Assembly (NCBI GenBank): GCA_022865865.1
Contig: JALHTN010000451.1
Coordinates: 1 to 6,823, forward strand
DNA: 6,823 nt
Direction: 5' to 3'
Source: Anaerolineales bacterium
GTDB lineage: Bacteria > Chloroflexota > Anaerolineae > Anaerolineales > UBA4823
In this document: positions 1 through 6,823 of the stretch, piece after piece
Numbering within the stretch: the first letter of the stretch is position 1
How the letters are laid out: every line of letters starts with the position of its first letter
Made by a program: the position numbers and the translations under genes
Notes under the pieces: generated by a model
Database searches by the model: none
Seen by the model: only the letters and a program-made list of their open reading frames with translations
Told to the model about the DNA's origin: nothing

Positions 1-365
1 TTAATGATATTTACCAGATCCTTGGATTGTGAGGGTCTGTGTTCTAATGAATCCGAATCAAGAATATTTACCCCACTGGAACCTGGATTAAAATGAACAA
101 TATCTCCTGAATAGCGGACACCTGGTTCACCGTTCAAGTTGAATAAGGAAAAGTCTCTGGGGACAGATTCCAAAGCTTGAAGTGCAAGTTCTTCTGGGAT
201 ACTGACAACACCCTCCTGTTGATTGACGATCCCACCAGAAGATTGCAGCAAATCCAGAGCTTGAGGCGAACCTACTTTGACCCCGGGAGATTGGAGCAGT
301 TCTAATGCTTCTTCGATGATCCTTGGGATGGTTTCTGGCGATAGAACCTGAAAATTGGGTCGCAT
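1..365 (-). CDS. MttB-family (trimethylamine methyltransferase-like) protein, N-terminal fragment
   Basis: This is an open frame from an ATG at 365 to the left edge: 121 complete codons with no stop, so the gene continues outside the window (the family is usually about 480-510 residues). The visible part matches the N-terminal region of the MttB family. It has a helix ending in LELLQSPGVKV (21-31), then SPQALDLLQSSGGIV (33-47), then VSIPEELALQALESVP (54-69), then a short strand region with DFSLFNLNGE (71-80), and HFNPGSSGVNILD (91-103). MttB members move a methyl group from a quaternary or tertiary amine (trimethylamine, glycine betaine, carnitine and others) to a cobalamin-binding corrinoid protein in the cytoplasm. 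The start is supported by AGGA at 374-377, eight bases upstream. The gene lies 30 bases after the S9 peptidase stop, so it is probably cotranscribed. Whether it is the pyrrolysine type (MttB) or the non-pyrrolysine type (MtgB-like) cannot be seen, because the relevant residue lies in the missing C-terminal half. Confidence 0.85.
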   Translation of the reverse strand, partial: MRPNFQVLSPETIPRIIEEALELLQSPGVKVGSPQALDLLQSSGGIVNQQEGVVSIPEELALQALESVPRDFSLFNLNGEPGVRYSGDIVHFNPGSSGVNILDSDSLEHRPSQSKDLVNII

Positions 366-373
366 AACAATAT

Positions 374-377
374 TCCT
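374..377 (-). promoter_or_regulatory. Ribosome binding site of the MttB-family gene
   Basis: AGGA on the minus strand lies eight bases before the ATG at 365. It is the only purine-rich motif in the 30-base gap and fixes the start of the partial MttB-family gene. Confidence 0.6.
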
Positions 378-395
378 AAATGAAGATCCAGTACA

Positions 396-2417
396 TTAAT
401 TCTTTAAATACTTATCAAACCATCGCACAATGTGATTCAAGCGCACGATCCGGCGATCAGTTCGACCATTACGGGACAAGCCGTGAAATTCTCCAGGGAA
501 GCGAATCATTTCGCTGTCGACTCCGAGGGATTTGAGTGCCACAAAAACCTGTTCACCTTGTTCTATGGGACAACGCAGGTCGTTTTCACTATGCACAACC
601 AGGGTGGGCGTTTTTGCATTACCAATATACTTAATGGGTGAATGCTGCCAGTATTTTTCCAGGTCCTCGAAGGGTGGCTTGTTATCTAATACCTCTTGGA
701 AAATCCAGTTCAAATCACTCGACCCCCACATACTTACCAAATTACTAACACATCTTTGGGTTACAGCAGCTTGAAAACGATCTGTGTGACCGATGATCCA
801 AACGGTCATATATCCACCATAGCTTCCGCCAGTCACCCCCATCCGTTTCTTGGATATATATGGCTGTTGTTCTATGAAATCAGTCCAGGTCATTAGATCC
901 CGGTAATCTGCATCTCCCCACCCTCCCCATATAGCTTTGGCATGTTCTTCTCCGTACCCGCGACCTCCACGGGGGTTGCAGAAATGGACGACATACCCTG
1001 CAGCAGCCAGGAAATAAAATTCATGCATGAACAACTCGCCATACTGTGTCAAAGGCCCACCATGGATTTCAAGAATTGAGGGATATTTTTTCTTTGGATC
1101 AAACCCAGGTGGTTTCAAAATCCAACCCTGAATATCATTATCGTCATCTCCTTGGATCCAAACTTCCTCAATTTCTCCAAGGTCGATATTCCCGAACAGC
1201 TTCTTATTGATTTGGGATATTTGTTTAGATTCATTAGAATTAACTTTCTTTACATAGATTTGTCCCGGGTCATTCATTTTTCCCATAAAATAAGCCATGC
1301 TGGATTGGTCAGCATTGAAAGAATAGCTGCCAACCACTCCTTGTTCACCAACGACAGAAGTAAAATTGTCTCCATCAATCCCTATTGAGCACAATACTGT
1401 CCGACCTTTTTGCATTATCGGGAAATAAAGCTTGCTGCCGTCTTGCGACCAGGTTGGGGGCATTGTCTCTGGGGTACCGATATCATTGATCGTTGTCGGT
1501 TCAACGTGAACATCGTATGGTTCAGTGAGATTGATTGAAATTCCACTTCCGTCGATAGGTACTATCCACAGCCCTCTGTTCTTATACCAAATACCCTTTC
1601 CCCCGGTACCGAAGTACGCGATCATCTGTCCGTCGGGAGAAAAGCTGGGTAAAACCTTTTCACCGTATGCTGTATCTACTTTCACCGGATCACCACCGGA
1701 TGCAGGTATGACAAAGAGGTCTACTCCATCGCGTTCGAAATCAGGATCAGGTTTTCGATTGGACATAAACGCAATGGTTTTTCCATCCGGCGACCAGGTG
1801 GGGTCAATTTCATCGAAGATTTCGTGGTCAGTCAGTTGTTTTGCCCGTCCATCGCTGGTATTTACAATCCAAATGTGCCATCTTTCTTTGGGCAGGTAAC
1901 CCTCTCCGTCAAACTTATAAATAACTCGGTTATAGTGGCGGGAAACTATGCCAAGTTTTTTCACTCGATCATCCTCTTGGCGTTCAATTATTTCTGGATC
2001 TGATCTTCGGGTCCTGCAGAGAAGTTTTTTCCCGTTTGGCGACCAGGAGAAACTGCTGATAGTTCCATCGATGTGGGTTAATTGCCGGGACTCGCCACCT
2101 CCAAATGGAATGATGTAAATTTGTGCTGGTTTACTTTTATCCCCCCGGTTGGATTTAAAAGCGATCGTCTTTCCATCAGGTGACCATCTTGGTAGGAGAT
2201 CAACATGATCACCAAAGGTGAATTGCTTTGGTATCCCCCCATTGGCGGAAATGATCCACAGGTTGCTATTTTTTTCCTCGGTTTTTAGATCTATCCGCTG
2301 CTGGGTATATACTACATGATCGCCTGATGGAGATATGCGAATATCTGAAATGACTCTGATTTTATATAGATCTTCAGCTTTAATTGAACGTTTATTATTT
2401 TTCGCCATTATTGGCAC
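396..2417 (-). CDS. S9 family prolyl oligopeptidase / acylaminoacyl-peptidase-like serine hydrolase
   Basis: This is a 673-residue serine hydrolase of the S9 family, probably cytoplasmic because no signal peptide or membrane segment is visible. The N-terminal two thirds form a WD40-like (PD40) propeller. I count seven blade motifs of the SPDGKTIAF type, beginning near residues 28, 77, 124, 207, 258, 323 and 366. The last two are degenerate (WSQDGSKLYF, FNADQSSMAY). The C-terminal alpha/beta hydrolase domain (about 440-670) has HGGP at 452-455 and the family block NPRGGRGYGEEHA at 481-493. Its nucleophile is Ser532 in GGSYGGYM, the acid is Asp613 in SENDLRCP, and the base is His645 in EFHGLSR. 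The triad is therefore complete and activity is expected. Members cleave short peptides or N-acylated residues that fit inside the propeller, and some act as esterases. The substrate here is unknown. The start is taken as GTG at 2417 because AAAGGA sits six bases upstream; the in-frame ATG at 2408 would be 15 bases from that motif. The gene follows glcF by 25 bases. Confidence 0.93.
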   Translation of the reverse strand: MPIMAKNNKRSIKAEDLYKIRVISDIRISPSGDHVVYTQQRIDLKTEEKNSNLWIISANGGIPKQFTFGDHVDLLPRWSPDGKTIAFKSNRGDKSKPAQIYIIPFGGGESRQLTHIDGTISSFSWSPNGKKLLCRTRRSDPEIIERQEDDRVKKLGIVSRHYNRVIYKFDGEGYLPKERWHIWIVNTSDGRAKQLTDHEIFDEIDPTWSPDGKTIAFMSNRKPDPDFERDGVDLFVIPASGGDPVKVDTAYGEKVLPSFSPDGQMIAYFGTGGKGIWYKNRGLWIVPIDGSGISINLTEPYDVHVEPTTINDIGTPETMPPTWSQDGSKLYFPIMQKGRTVLCSIGIDGDNFTSVVGEQGVVGSYSFNADQSSMAYFMGKMNDPGQIYVKKVNSNESKQISQINKKLFGNIDLGEIEEVWIQGDDDNDIQGWILKPPGFDPKKKYPSILEIHGGPLTQYGELFMHEFYFLAAAGYVVHFCNPRGGRGYGEEHAKAIWGGWGDADYRDLMTWTDFIEQQPYISKKRMGVTGGSYGGYMTVWIIGHTDRFQAAVTQRCVSNLVSMWGSSDLNWIFQEVLDNKPPFEDLEKYWQHSPIKYIGNAKTPTLVVHSENDLRCPIEQGEQVFVALKSLGVDSEMIRFPGEFHGLSRNGRTDRRIVRLNHIVRWFDKYLKN

Positions 2418-2423
2418 TTGGGT

Positions 2424-2429
2424 TCCTTT
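2424..2429 (-). promoter_or_regulatory. Ribosome binding site deciding the GTG start of the S9 peptidase
   Basis: AAAGGA lies six bases before GTG at 2417. The nearby in-frame ATG at 2408 would leave 15 bases, which is too long, so the GTG is preferred. The choice changes the protein by only three residues. Confidence 0.55.
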
Positions 2430-2442
2430 ATTTGGATTGTAA

Positions 2443-3726
2443 TTACAACTTTTCTTGGTAAGCCAGATCGATTATTTCGATCGTGTGCATAACGGGCATA
2501 ACAGATTGCTTTCCTTCAATGTGTCCATTAAATTTCGAAAGGTGGTTTCTGAGTTGAACCAAACAGCCAATATTACCCGTGGCGACAGCATCAGCTTTCG
2601 TGTTCAGTATATTCGTGGCTTTCCTTTCTCCTAACTGTTCGGCGATGTCTGGTTGTTCCAAGTTATAAGAACCAGCCGATCCACAGCAGAGGTCTCCCTC
2701 ATTGATCGGTACTAAACTGAGGTTTGGAATTTGAGTTAACAGCGATCGTGGCTCTTGGGTAATTCCTTGGGCGTGAGCAAGGTGGCAAGCATCATGGTAG
2801 GCAATAAGTATATCTTCCCGGGCAGCAGGAATTGGAGCTAGGTCAATTTCGCTTAGGAATACACTGATATCCCGTACTCTCCTGGAAAATGATACTGCTG
2901 CTTCTTCGAGTTCGGTATTCTTAAAGAGAAGTGGATATTCATGCATACTTGAACCACAACCAGCTGCATTGCTTATGATGGCATTGCTGTCATTGGGAAA
3001 GGATCTAAGATTGTTGGCCGCGAGATCCCGTGCGGTTTGATGGTCCCCAGTGTGCAGCGCCAGGGCACCACAACAACCCTGGTTTTTGGGAATCACAACT
3101 TCATAGCCATTTCTTGTGAGCACATTTATTGTTGCCAGATTGATCTCTTGAGCAAGAACCTGCTGAACACAACCAACTTGCAGAGCTACTTTTCCTCGCT
3201 TTACACCTTGTGCTGGGAATACTTCAGGCATGGATTGCAAAGCTGGAATACTCTCTGGAATTAAGTTTAACATTGCCTGAAATCGTTTAGGAACGGCTGA
3301 AGATAAGGGTTTGGAAATCTTGCCTAATTTTGCAGCATAATAAAACCGGTTTGGATAAGGTAGAGTCTCCTTTGTTACCCACCTTGATAACTGCTCATCG
3401 ATTGGTCTTTTTCTCTTTGATTCGGCAAGGGCTCTGAAGGGAGATAAAAGATTGCCATATTGAACACCTGAAGGGCATACAGTTTCACATCCTAAACATC
3501 CCAGACAGTGATCGATATATGGCATTGCCTCTTCAAGCGGGATCTGATTTTCGAGAACTGATTTCATGATAATTATTCGGCCACGGGGAGAATCCATCTC
3601 TTGCTGCAACACCTTGTAAGTCGGGCAGGCAGGCAAACAAAAACCACAATGCACGCATTTCGAGACAGCTTCTGACATTTCAGAAGCGAGAGGACCATAA
3701 TCTTCCAATTTGATTGTATGTTTCAT
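2443..3726 (-). CDS. glcF: Glycolate/D-lactate oxidase iron-sulfur subunit GlcF
   Basis: This 427-residue protein is close in length to E. coli GlcF (about 407). The N-terminus carries two ferredoxin-like 4Fe-4S motifs: Cys24, Cys27, Cys30, Cys34 (CVHCGFCLPACP) and Cys74, Cys77, Cys80, Cys84 (CLGCLGCETVCP). Two CCG domains follow. The first has GC186, CCG at 218-220 and GC257. The second has HDAC314H, CCG at 347-349 and GC388. This is the arrangement of GlcF and of related subunits that relay electrons from a flavin dehydrogenase to quinone; heterodisulfide-reductase-like proteins also use CCG domains. No membrane helix is seen, so membrane contact would be peripheral. The ATG at 3726 has AGAGGTG seven bases upstream, inside the end of glcE, and only four bases separate the two genes, so translation is probably coupled. 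Position directly after glcD and glcE makes the GlcF assignment firm. The true electron donor (glycolate, D-lactate or another 2-hydroxyacid) is uncertain. Confidence 0.93.
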   Translation of the reverse strand: MKHTIKLEDYGPLASEMSEAVSKCVHCGFCLPACPTYKVLQQEMDSPRGRIIIMKSVLENQIPLEEAMPYIDHCLGCLGCETVCPSGVQYGNLLSPFRALAESKRKRPIDEQLSRWVTKETLPYPNRFYYAAKLGKISKPLSSAVPKRFQAMLNLIPESIPALQSMPEVFPAQGVKRGKVALQVGCVQQVLAQEINLATINVLTRNGYEVVIPKNQGCCGALALHTGDHQTARDLAANNLRSFPNDSNAIISNAAGCGSSMHEYPLLFKNTELEEAAVSFSRRVRDISVFLSEIDLAPIPAAREDILIAYHDACHLAHAQGITQEPRSLLTQIPNLSLVPINEGDLCCGSAGSYNLEQPDIAEQLGERKATNILNTKADAVATGNIGCLVQLRNHLSKFNGHIEGKQSVMPVMHTIEIIDLAYQEKL

Positions 3727-3730
3727 TGCA

Positions 3731-4801
3731 TCACACCTCTAGCCAAAGTCCAGATGGATCAAGTGCATTCTTAATTCTCCGATAAAAACCCCCTGGCTCC
3801 CAGACACCTAATCGGATCTGATCCGCAGACCCCAAGACAGTTAATCCCATCAAATTCAATTCTTTAAGCTTTTGATCTAATAAATTGAGAGGCTGCGACA
3901 AGGCAACCCAGGCCACATTTGCTCCGGCTGAGTAACGCCGAATTGCATGATTGCTGGTTAGGAATTCATCAAGTTGGGGGACAAACTTAGGTGTAAGCGG
4001 GATTTTTACTAAAACTGTCCCCTCAGGTACCCAATCGAATTCATTCAAACTTTCCCAGTATTCAGTTTCCGGATTTCCAATGAGGGTAACGATGTCACCG
4101 ACGGTTTCTCCAAGGTGGGATATTCGATCGGGGAACAATTTGGGCTCACCACCCAAGCGAATCCTCAAATCATAAGAATCATCTTTTGGTTCAAGTTCTA
4201 AACAAAGAATTTCAGAAGAGCTGGAGGTTAATTGGATTAAACTATTCAATGCCGCTGGTAAAGTTGCATATCGGGAAATAGCAGTAATAGTTTCCTTTGG
4301 TTTCGGGAAAACTTTAATACTCACTTCCACCATCGCACCGAGACTGCCGAGGCTGCCAACCATTAATTTTGGTATGTCAAATCCTGCGGCATTCTTGACT
4401 ACTTTTCCACCAGTGTGGATCAATCTTCCTTGGCTATCCAGAAATTGAACACCAAGAATAAAATCACGCACCCCACCATAATGGTATCTACCCGGACCAC
4501 TTAAATTGGATGCCACCGTTCCACCAAGTGTAGCCCCATGATCCGTCAATGGAGGATCAAAGGGTAGAAACTGCCCATTTTCTGCGAGCATTTGATTGAT
4601 ATCTTTGAGGGGGGTTCCTGCATAAGCGGTAAATGTGTACTCGCTGGGATTATATTCACGGATGCCATTAATTGGGGATATGTCTAGTATTTCGACTTCA
4701 GATGGGGAAAGAATGCCAGTTTTAGTCTGGCCCCCTCTCGCAAGAAGCTTATCTTTTGATTGGATGGTTTCAACCAATCGGTCAAGATATTTGTTTTCCA
4801 T
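3731..4801 (-). CDS. glcE: Glycolate/D-lactate oxidase FAD-binding subunit GlcE
   Basis: About 356 residues from ATG at 4801, near the E. coli GlcE length of 350. A PCMH-type FAD-binding domain occupies roughly the first 168 residues. Numbered from the alternative GTG (position 4807), it contains LLARGGQTKTG (21-31), the FAD-loop segment HGATLGGTVASNLSGPGR (90-107), GGVRDFILGVQFLD (111-124) and the diagnostic GlcE stretch GGKVVKNAAGFDIPKLMVGSLGSLG (starting at 133). The remainder is a divergent C-terminal domain, shorter than that of GlcD. GlcE is a non-fused FAD-domain partner required for the three-subunit oxidase and probably sits between GlcD and GlcF in electron flow. ATG at 4801 is chosen over GTG at 4807 because AGGTGA, which overlaps that GTG, can pair with the end of 16S rRNA at a workable distance from the ATG, while the GTG has no motif upstream of it. 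The stop lies four bases from glcF. Confidence 0.93.
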   Translation of the reverse strand: MENKYLDRLVETIQSKDKLLARGGQTKTGILSPSEVEILDISPINGIREYNPSEYTFTAYAGTPLKDINQMLAENGQFLPFDPPLTDHGATLGGTVASNLSGPGRYHYGGVRDFILGVQFLDSQGRLIHTGGKVVKNAAGFDIPKLMVGSLGSLGAMVEVSIKVFPKPKETITAISRYATLPAALNSLIQLTSSSSEILCLELEPKDDSYDLRIRLGGEPKLFPDRISHLGETVGDIVTLIGNPETEYWESLNEFDWVPEGTVLVKIPLTPKFVPQLDEFLTSNHAIRRYSAGANVAWVALSQPLNLLDQKLKELNLMGLTVLGSADQIRLGVWEPGGFYRRIKNALDPSGLWLEV

Positions 4802-4803
4802 GG

Positions 4804-4809
4804 TCACCT
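4804..4809 (-). promoter_or_regulatory. Ribosome binding site of glcE, overlapping an alternative GTG codon
   Basis: AGGTGA on the minus strand ends two bases before ATG at 4801. This equals normal spacing when the motif is aligned with a full AGGAGGTGA site. The alternative GTG at 4807 lies inside this motif and would have no ribosome binding site of its own, so the ATG is favoured. Confidence 0.5.
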
Positions 4810-4851
4810 ACATTAATTTGAATAAATATCTGATTGAAAGATCCAAAGGAT

Positions 4852-6246
4852 TCAATCCAAAATGGTTATAGAGGGGATCATTTTGCCCCGATTTGATAGT
4901 TCTCTCGGGTCGATCTGGAGTCGAATGTCTCGCATCACACTAATATCAATTTCAGAAAACATGATTGGGACATATTTCAATTTTTCAACTCCTATACCAT
5001 GTTCACCAGTGATCGATCCACCGAGGTCGACGCACATCTGAAGGATCTTGCCGGCTAATTTTTCTGCATTCTCTAAATTGGAAACATCCCGTCCATCAAA
5101 AAGGATCAATGGATGCAGATTTCCATCGCCAGCATGGAACACATTCGCAACTCTGATCTCATACTCAGACGCCAATTTCTCTATTTCTCCTAATGCTTTA
5201 CTGAGCTGGCTGCGAGGTACGACCCCATCTTGTACTAAATAATCTTGGCTGAGCCTACCAACCGCAGAAAATGCACTTTTGCGGCCTTTCCAAATCTTTG
5301 CCCGCTGTTCATCATCATTGGCGATGCGAATTTCATAGGCACCTGATTCTTCCATGACTTCCATCAGCGCCTTGAATTCAGATTCGACGATAGCAGATTC
5401 GCCATCTAATTCGACGATGAGAAGTCCAACCGCATCTGTTGGATATCCTGCCTGGACAGCAGTTTCTGCTGCTTGTATCGCAAGGTTATCCATGATCTCG
5501 AGTGCCCCAGGCAACAAGCCAGCGGCAATTACCATGGAAACTGCTTCACCTGCAGCTTCGAGAGAATGGTATGCGGCCAATACTGTTCGGAAGGATTCGG
5601 GTTTTGGCAATAAACGCAATGTAACCTCCAAAGCGATACCGAACAATCCTTCCGAGCCAACATACATACCAACTAAATCTGGACCAATACTTTCAAGACT
5701 TTCCCCACCAATTTCTATCACCTCACCATCCGGTAAAACTGCTTTGATCCCCAATATGTGGTTACTGGTCATACCATACTTGAGACAATGTGCACCCCCG
5801 GAATTAAACGCCAGATTGCCGCCAATCGTACAAATCAGTTGGCTGGAAGGATCCGGGGCAAAATAAAGCCCGTACGGGGCTGCCGCAAGACTTACATCGA
5901 TATTCACGACCCCGGATTCCACGACTGCGGTGCGGTGTTCCGCATCCAAGTGTATGATTCTATTGAGCCGGTTGAGGGCGATGACGATACCATCAGCAAC
6001 CGGCAGCGAACCCCCTGATAAACTGGTTCCACTTCCGCGCGCGACGAATGGTATTCCGAATTTGTAGCACGTCCGGACGGTTTCAATAACTTCATCTTGG
6101 GTTTCAGGTAGGACTACAGCCAGAGGGAGGACTTGATAAGAGGTTGATGAATCTGATTCATAGGTAACCAGCTGCCCTTTGTTCGTGAGTAATCGATCTT
6201 GCGGATAAATCTTCTTTAATTTGTGGAAGAATGCTTCCTGTTGCAT
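4852..6246 (-). CDS. glcD: Glycolate/D-lactate oxidase catalytic FAD subunit GlcD
   Basis: This is a 464-residue FAD-linked oxidase of the GlcD / D-lactate dehydrogenase (vanillyl-alcohol oxidase) superfamily; E. coli GlcD is about 499 residues. The FAD-binding PCMH domain (about 35-215) shows the pyrophosphate loop [15 protein letters not shown] (68-82), [22 protein letters not shown] (beginning at 130) and [20 protein letters not shown] (195-214). The FAD-oxidase C domain has [11 protein letters not shown] (244-254), the metal or substrate-binding HAGDGNLHP (371-379, His371 and His378), [10 protein letters not shown] (413-422, Glu415 and His416) and the closing RGKMIP (453-458). All expected active-site elements are present. 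It should oxidise a 2-hydroxyacid such as glycolate or D-lactate to the 2-oxoacid, passing electrons to GlcE and GlcF. The ATG at 6246 has GGAG at a six-base spacing. A hairpin lies just upstream, and about 50 bases separate it from glcE. Motifs alone do not distinguish glycolate from D-lactate or D-2-hydroxyglutarate; the neighbouring glcE and glcF favour the glycolate-oxidase complex type. Confidence 0.94.
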   Translation of the reverse strand: MQQEAFFHKLKKIYPQDRLLTNKGQLVTYESDSSTSYQVLPLAVVLPETQDEVIETVRTCYKFGIPFVARGSGTSLSGGSLPVADGIVIALNRLNRIIHLDAEHRTAVVESGVVNIDVSLAAAPYGLYFAPDPSSQLICTIGGNLAFNSGGAHCLKYGMTSNHILGIKAVLPDGEVIEIGGESLESIGPDLVGMYVGSEGLFGIALEVTLRLLPKPESFRTVLAAYHSLEAAGEAVSMVIAAGLLPGALEIMDNLAIQAAETAVQAGYPTDAVGLLIVELDGESAIVESEFKALMEVMEESGAYEIRIANDDEQRAKIWKGRKSAFSAVGRLSQDYLVQDGVVPRSQLSKALGEIEKLASEYEIRVANVFHAGDGNLHPLILFDGRDVSNLENAEKLAGKILQMCVDLGGSITGEHGIGVEKLKYVPIMFSEIDISVMRDIRLQIDPRELSNRGKMIPSITILD

Positions 6247-6252
6247 CTAATA

Positions 6253-6256
6253 CTCC
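6253..6256 (-). promoter_or_regulatory. Ribosome binding site of glcD
   Basis: GGAG lies six bases before ATG at 6246, and the foot of a 7-bp hairpin is only five bases further upstream. The same GGAG is also part of a three-codon ATG GAG TAT TAG frame that ends directly against the glcD start codon. Confidence 0.6.
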
Positions 6257-6261
6257 ATGGC

Positions 6262-6279
6262 CGCCTCGAAACCGAAGCG
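6262..6279 (-). other. Intergenic RNA hairpin between the Asp-box gene and glcD
   Basis: Read on the minus strand, CGCTTCG GTTT CGAGGCG forms a seven-pair stem (one G-U pair) with a four-base loop. An extra U-G pair is possible at its base. It starts 13 bases after the stop of the upstream gene and ends 15 bases before the glcD ATG. No run of T follows it, so it is not a normal intrinsic terminator. A role in mRNA processing, stability or partial attenuation between the first gene and glcDEF is possible but inferred. Confidence 0.45.
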
Positions 6280-6292
6280 ATTGATGACCTAT

Positions 6293-6823
6293 CTATAGAA
6301 TGGTTGCCGTTTCAATTGATAATATCCTGGGGAGGTAATCAGCAATGCGCTCCCAATTGTCACCAGCATCGCGACTCGCAAAGATCTGCCCCGTGCTGGT
6401 ACCAAGATATATCCCCGCGCTCTTGAGTTGATCTGTTGCCACCGCTTCCCGCAGTACAACCAGATGAGCGCGATCAGGTAAACCCTTGCTTAACCGCTGC
6501 CAAGAGTTCCCACAATCGCGACTCCTCCAAACTGCAAAACTCCCATCGACGCTTAAACGATATTCATCACTCTCTTCCAGGACAATATATATCGTCTCAG
6601 GCTCGTGGGGATGGATTGCGATTGGAAATCCAAAGCGGCTGGGGAGTTTACCTTCACCAATATCAATCCAATTCTCCCCTTGATCATCGCTTCGATAAAC
6701 TCCGCAATGATTCTGTTGAAATAGCACCTGCGGATTCTGAGGATGAATCGCCATCTTATGAACACATTGGCCATACTCAGGATAAGGATCAGGGAGGAAA
6801 TCTGCTCGAACATTCTTATTAAA
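6293..6823 (-). CDS. Asp-box (BNR) repeat, sialidase-like propeller protein, C-terminal fragment
   Basis: The frame is open from the right edge to a TAG at 6293-6295, giving 176 residues of a protein that starts outside the window. The internal ATG at 6754 is not taken as the start, because the frame upstream of it is coding-like and carries FLPDPYPEYGQCVHK (9-23 of the fragment), which I recognise as typical of this family. Three Asp-box motifs (SxDxGxxW) are visible: SDDQGENW at 45-52, SRDCGNSW at 101-108 and SRDAGDNW at 150-157. Each sits in a strand-turn-strand of a beta propeller, as in sialidases and VPS10-like proteins. The block LFQQNHCGVYRSDD (34-47) is a second segment that looks diagnostic. 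Related proteins are usually annotated only as exo-alpha-sialidase or WD40/YVTN/BNR-like repeat protein. The fragment does not show the sialidase Arg triad, so enzymatic activity should not be assumed. It ends 46 bases before glcD on the same strand. Confidence 0.85.
   Translation of the reverse strand, partial: FNKNVRADFLPDPYPEYGQCVHKMAIHPQNPQVLFQQNHCGVYRSDDQGENWIDIGEGKLPSRFGFPIAIHPHEPETIYIVLEESDEYRLSVDGSFAVWRSRDCGNSWQRLSKGLPDRAHLVVLREAVATDQLKSAGIYLGTSTGQIFASRDAGDNWERIADYLPRILSIETATIL

Noticed and set aside
1525..1899. 124-codon open frame on the plus strand
   Set aside because: It is antisense to the S9 peptidase propeller. It is the complement of the repeated SPDG blade codons and has no independent support.
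4802..4851. Possible internal promoter in the AT-rich glcD-glcE gap
   Set aside because: Only poor matches to -35 and -10 boxes (TTGGAT, 16 bases, TATTCA) can be made. The gap is short and AT-rich enough for this to arise by chance.
4838..4856. Possible small hairpin (ATCC TTT GGAT) at the end of glcD
   Set aside because: The stem has only four pairs with a three-base loop and no T-run, too weak to act as a terminator.
4873..4915. GlcD ending in SNRGKMIP where LNPGK is common
   Set aside because: The NRGKM form also occurs in GlcD-like proteins as far as I recall, and the other catalytic motifs are intact, so I do not treat it as a defect.
5354..5866. 170-codon open frame on the plus strand
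   Set aside because: It lies wholly antisense to glcD, whose catalytic motifs are intact there. Its translation has a low-complexity Ser/Pro/Ala-rich composition and no recognisable domain.
6293..6754. Asp-box gene as a complete 153-residue protein starting at ATG 6754
   Set aside because: The frame continues open to the right edge and encodes family-typical sequence upstream of that ATG, so the gene is truncated by the window and does not start there.
6436..6822. 128-codon open frame on the plus strand
   Set aside because: It is antisense to the Asp-box gene, which shows three clear motifs in the minus-strand frame. The plus-strand translation resembles no family.

Overview
This window reads as one stretch of a bacterial chromosome carrying six protein genes, all on the minus strand. 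They are separated by gaps of only 4 to about 50 bases, so transcription very probably runs as one operon from the right edge to the left edge. Base composition is moderate (mid-40s percent GC by eye). A split GlcD/GlcE/GlcF oxidase, an acylaminoacyl-peptidase-like S9 hydrolase, an MttB-family methyltransferase and a BNR/Asp-box protein of this style are a mix I associate with Chloroflexota (Anaerolineae, Dehalococcoidia or SAR202-like lineages). That placement is an inference from gene content and has not been tested by alignment.

In transcription order (right to left): (1) the C-terminal 176 residues of an Asp-box (BNR, sialidase-like) beta-propeller protein, whose start lies beyond the right edge; (2) glcD, the FAD-binding catalytic subunit of a glycolate/D-lactate type 2-hydroxyacid oxidase; (3) glcE, its second FAD-domain subunit; (4) glcF, its iron-sulfur subunit with two ferredoxin-type Cys motifs and two CCG domains; (5) a 673-residue S9 prolyl-oligopeptidase-family hydrolase with a seven-bladed propeller and a complete Ser/Asp/His triad; (6) the first 121 residues of an MttB (trimethylamine methyltransferase) family protein, cut off by the left edge.

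GlcD, GlcE and GlcF should together form one oxidase that passes electrons from a 2-hydroxyacid through FAD and iron-sulfur centres, most likely to the quinone pool. The peptidase and the MttB-like protein sit directly downstream at 25 and 30 bases and share the transcript. This suggests a catabolic unit combining hydrolysis, demethylation of a methylated amine and hydroxyacid oxidation, but the actual substrate cannot be read from the sequence.

I see no tRNA, rRNA, CRISPR array, insertion sequence or long repeat. No gene-free stretch exceeds 50 bases. The only notable intergenic structure is a 7-bp hairpin just upstream of glcD. The most interesting points are the unusual gene company, the cut-off MttB homologue, and the uncharacterised Asp-box protein with its conserved-looking Cys/His block.
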